DNA of 64,000 bases, from positions 1,364,001 through 1,428,000 of the forward strand of contig NZ_CP030929.1 of NCBI RefSeq assembly GCF_003325955.1. Direction: 5' to 3'. How positions within the stretch are numbered: position 1 is the stretch's first letter; every line of letters starts with the position of its first letter. Positions 62,718 through 64,000 of this stretch are shown here, in pieces. Both the position numbers and the translations under genes were made by a program. Under the pieces are notes generated by a model. It saw nothing but the letters and a program-made list of their open reading frames with translations, did no database searches and was not told where the DNA came from. Origin of the DNA: Aurantimicrobium sp. MWH-Uga1 (GTDB lineage: Bacteria > Actinomycetota > Actinomycetes > Actinomycetales > Microbacteriaceae).

Positions 62718-63482
62718 GTGAAAATCGTTGTCCTAATGAAGCAAGTGCCTGATACATGGGGTGAGCGCACACTCGATCTAGCGACCGGGTGGGTTGACCG
62801 TGGCGGCGACAACGTTATTGATGAAATCAACGAACGCGCTCTCGAGGTCGCACTGTCTTACAAAGACTCTGATAAATCAGCTGAAGTCATCGTCATGACA
62901 ATGGCGCCTGGGGATGTCAGTGAGTCTCTTAAGAAAGCCCTGGCAATGGGCTGTGATTCAGCCGTACACATCACCGATGTTGCTCTCGCTGGAGCCGATG
63001 CGGCCTACACCGCAGCTGCGCTCTCCGCAGCACTGAAGGACTTGGGGCCAGATCTCGTGATCGCAGGAAACGAGTCCACCGACGGACGCGGGGGAATAGT
63101 TCCTTCAATGATTGCCGAACATCTCGAAATTGCACATCTGGGAATGTTGGGAAACATCACTATTAACGAAACAACTGTTGCCGGTGTTCGCTTACTGGAG
63201 GATTGCACCCAGGAAGTTCACGCAGCACTTCCTGCCATCATTTCGGTTAACGAAAGTAACCCTGACGCTCGCTTCCCCAGCTTCAAAGGAATCATGGGCG
63301 CAAAGAAAAAGCCAGTCACCTCAAAGTCATTGGCTGAACTTTCTCTCACCAAACCTGCAGGTTCAACAACAATTCTGAGCACTGCTGCGCGCCCTGCCCG
63401 CACTGCGGGAACCAAAATCACCGATGATGGCACAGCTGGTGAACAGCTTGCTGAATTCCTCGCCTCAAACCGTTTGATCTAA
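62718..63482 (+). CDS. etfB: Electron transfer flavoprotein, beta subunit
   Basis: The smaller ETF subunit, which with EtfA passes electrons from acyl-CoA dehydrogenases to the respiratory chain. The 254 residues begin at a GTG (MKIVVLMKQVPDTWGERTLD) behind GAGGAAAAC. AMGCDSAVHITD, VIAGNESTDGRGGIVPSMIAEHL and the C-terminal helix are typical. etfA begins 14 bases after its stop. Confidence 0.95.
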   Translation: MKIVVLMKQVPDTWGERTLDLATGWVDRGGDNVIDEINERALEVALSYKDSDKSAEVIVMTMAPGDVSESLKKALAMGCDSAVHITDVALAGADAAYTAAALSAALKDLGPDLVIAGNESTDGRGGIVPSMIAEHLEIAHLGMLGNITINETTVAGVRLLEDCTQEVHAALPAIISVNESNPDARFPSFKGIMGAKKKPVTSKSLAELSLTKPAGSTTILSTAARPARTAGTKITDDGTAGEQLAEFLASNRLI

Positions 63483-63496
63483 GGGAAGAACAAGTC

Positions 63497-64000
63497 ATGT
63501 CGAACATTCTCACCCTCGTTGAACTCAACAGCTCAGGCAAGCTCAGTTCTACAACACCATCGCTCCTTGCCAGCGCAACAAAATTGGGCACTCCTGTTGC
63601 CGTTGTAGTGACAAGTCCTGGTTCTGGGCCCGAACTGGCAACAGAGCTGGGAGCGCTAGGGGCAGCCCAGGTTATTCTGGCTGAAAGTAGCGATGCTGCA
63701 AACTCACTGGTCACCCCGGCCGTTGCTGCGTTACAGGAATCAATTAGTTCTTGCTCTCCCGCCGCTGTCTTGATCCCTAACACCGTTAATGGACGTGAAA
63801 TTGCAGGCCGTCTGGCCGTGCGCACAGACTCCTCTGTATTGGTGGATGCGGTTGATTTCACCCTGTCAGGTGGACATGTTGTTGCTACCCACTCCGTTTT
63901 CGGTGGCGGTTACACCGTAGAATCTCAGAACACCGGAGGTCTCGTCATCGCAACAGTTCGTCAAGGTTCTTCAGACGGACGCACACCAGTTGCCACCCCC
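63497..64000 (+). CDS. etfA: Electron transfer flavoprotein, alpha subunit (partial)
   Basis: Starts at ATG 63497 (MSNILTLVELNSSGKLSS) and runs off the window after 168 codons. The N-terminal domain with VLIPNTVNGREIAGRLAVRT and the following conserved GGGYTVE segment are typical of EtfA. The C-terminal FAD-binding domain is outside the window. GGGAAGAA serves as Shine-Dalgarno. Confidence 0.92.
   Translation, partial: MSNILTLVELNSSGKLSSTTPSLLASATKLGTPVAVVVTSPGSGPELATELGALGAAQVILAESSDAANSLVTPAVAALQESISSCSPAAVLIPNTVNGREIAGRLAVRTDSSVLVDAVDFTLSGGHVVATHSVFGGGYTVESQNTGGLVIATVRQGSSDGRTPVATP

Overview
The window looks like chromosome of a small-genome actinobacterium, probably a Microbacteriaceae relative of the freshwater Luna/Aurantimicrobium type. 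The basis is mid-range GC (judged by eye), the tRNA-Trp/secE/nusG/rplKA block, a trimeric-type PNP beside a PGM2-like sugar-phosphate mutase, and a hadA-hadB-murB operon. This placement is an inference from gene content; no taxonomic search was possible. No phage, insertion sequence, integrase or CRISPR array was seen.

Region 1 (1-12.1 kb) is a nucleoside import and salvage block. A BMP-family lipoprotein, ABC ATPase and two permeases are followed by cytidine deaminase and thymidine phosphorylase, with purine nucleoside phosphorylase, a phosphopentomutase-like enzyme, deoxyribose-phosphate aldolase and two aldehyde dehydrogenases alongside. Together they would turn imported nucleosides into bases, glyceraldehyde-3-phosphate and acetate. 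Then come argG and a Gfo/Idh/MocA oxidoreductase. Region 2 (14.8-23.2 kb) is a D-xylose regulon: a ROK repressor divergent from xylA-xylB, a sugar ABC transporter with a single-domain ATPase, and an aldose epimerase. Operator-like TTGTT-N9-AACAW repeats lie upstream of both xylA and the binding protein.

Region 3 (23.3-40.8 kb) is mostly housekeeping: mntH, rplJL with a hairpin leader, a PfkB sugar kinase, a two-component system, a YqaJ-like nuclease, a GNAT acetyltransferase, a HisC-type aminotransferase, rplKA, nusG, secE, tRNA-Trp, an aspartate aminotransferase, and hadA-hadB-murB-DUF1801. An unannotated 28-codon gene with a C-terminal CxxC and its own promoter and terminator sits at 38.0 kb. 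A group II PLP decarboxylase is paired with an agmatine deiminase.

Region 4 (40.8-64 kb) is a large accessory catabolic region and the most interesting part. It combines homoprotocatechuate-type ring cleavage (hpaE, hpaD, an FAH-family enzyme), a cytochrome P450 with its [3Fe-4S] ferredoxin and ferredoxin reductase, two glutamine-synthetase-like gamma-glutamylamine ligases each beside a class I amidotransferase-like gene, a PuuD-like hydrolase, an amine/amino-acid permease, an acetoacetate-decarboxylase-family protein, alcohol and aldehyde dehydrogenases, GabD, an acyl-CoA dehydrogenase and ETF. A MarR regulator lies in the middle, and I find five copies of one operator-like motif (NNNTT-NGTATCCN-AANNN) in the promoters of this region. 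A GntR/FCD regulator on the right shares a second motif (TATCC-N6-GGNATA) between two divergent promoters. The architecture suggests a coordinated pathway that captures amines, possibly aromatic ones, by gamma-glutamylation, oxidises them with a P450 in place of the usual flavin oxidase, and feeds ring cleavage and succinate-semialdehyde routes.
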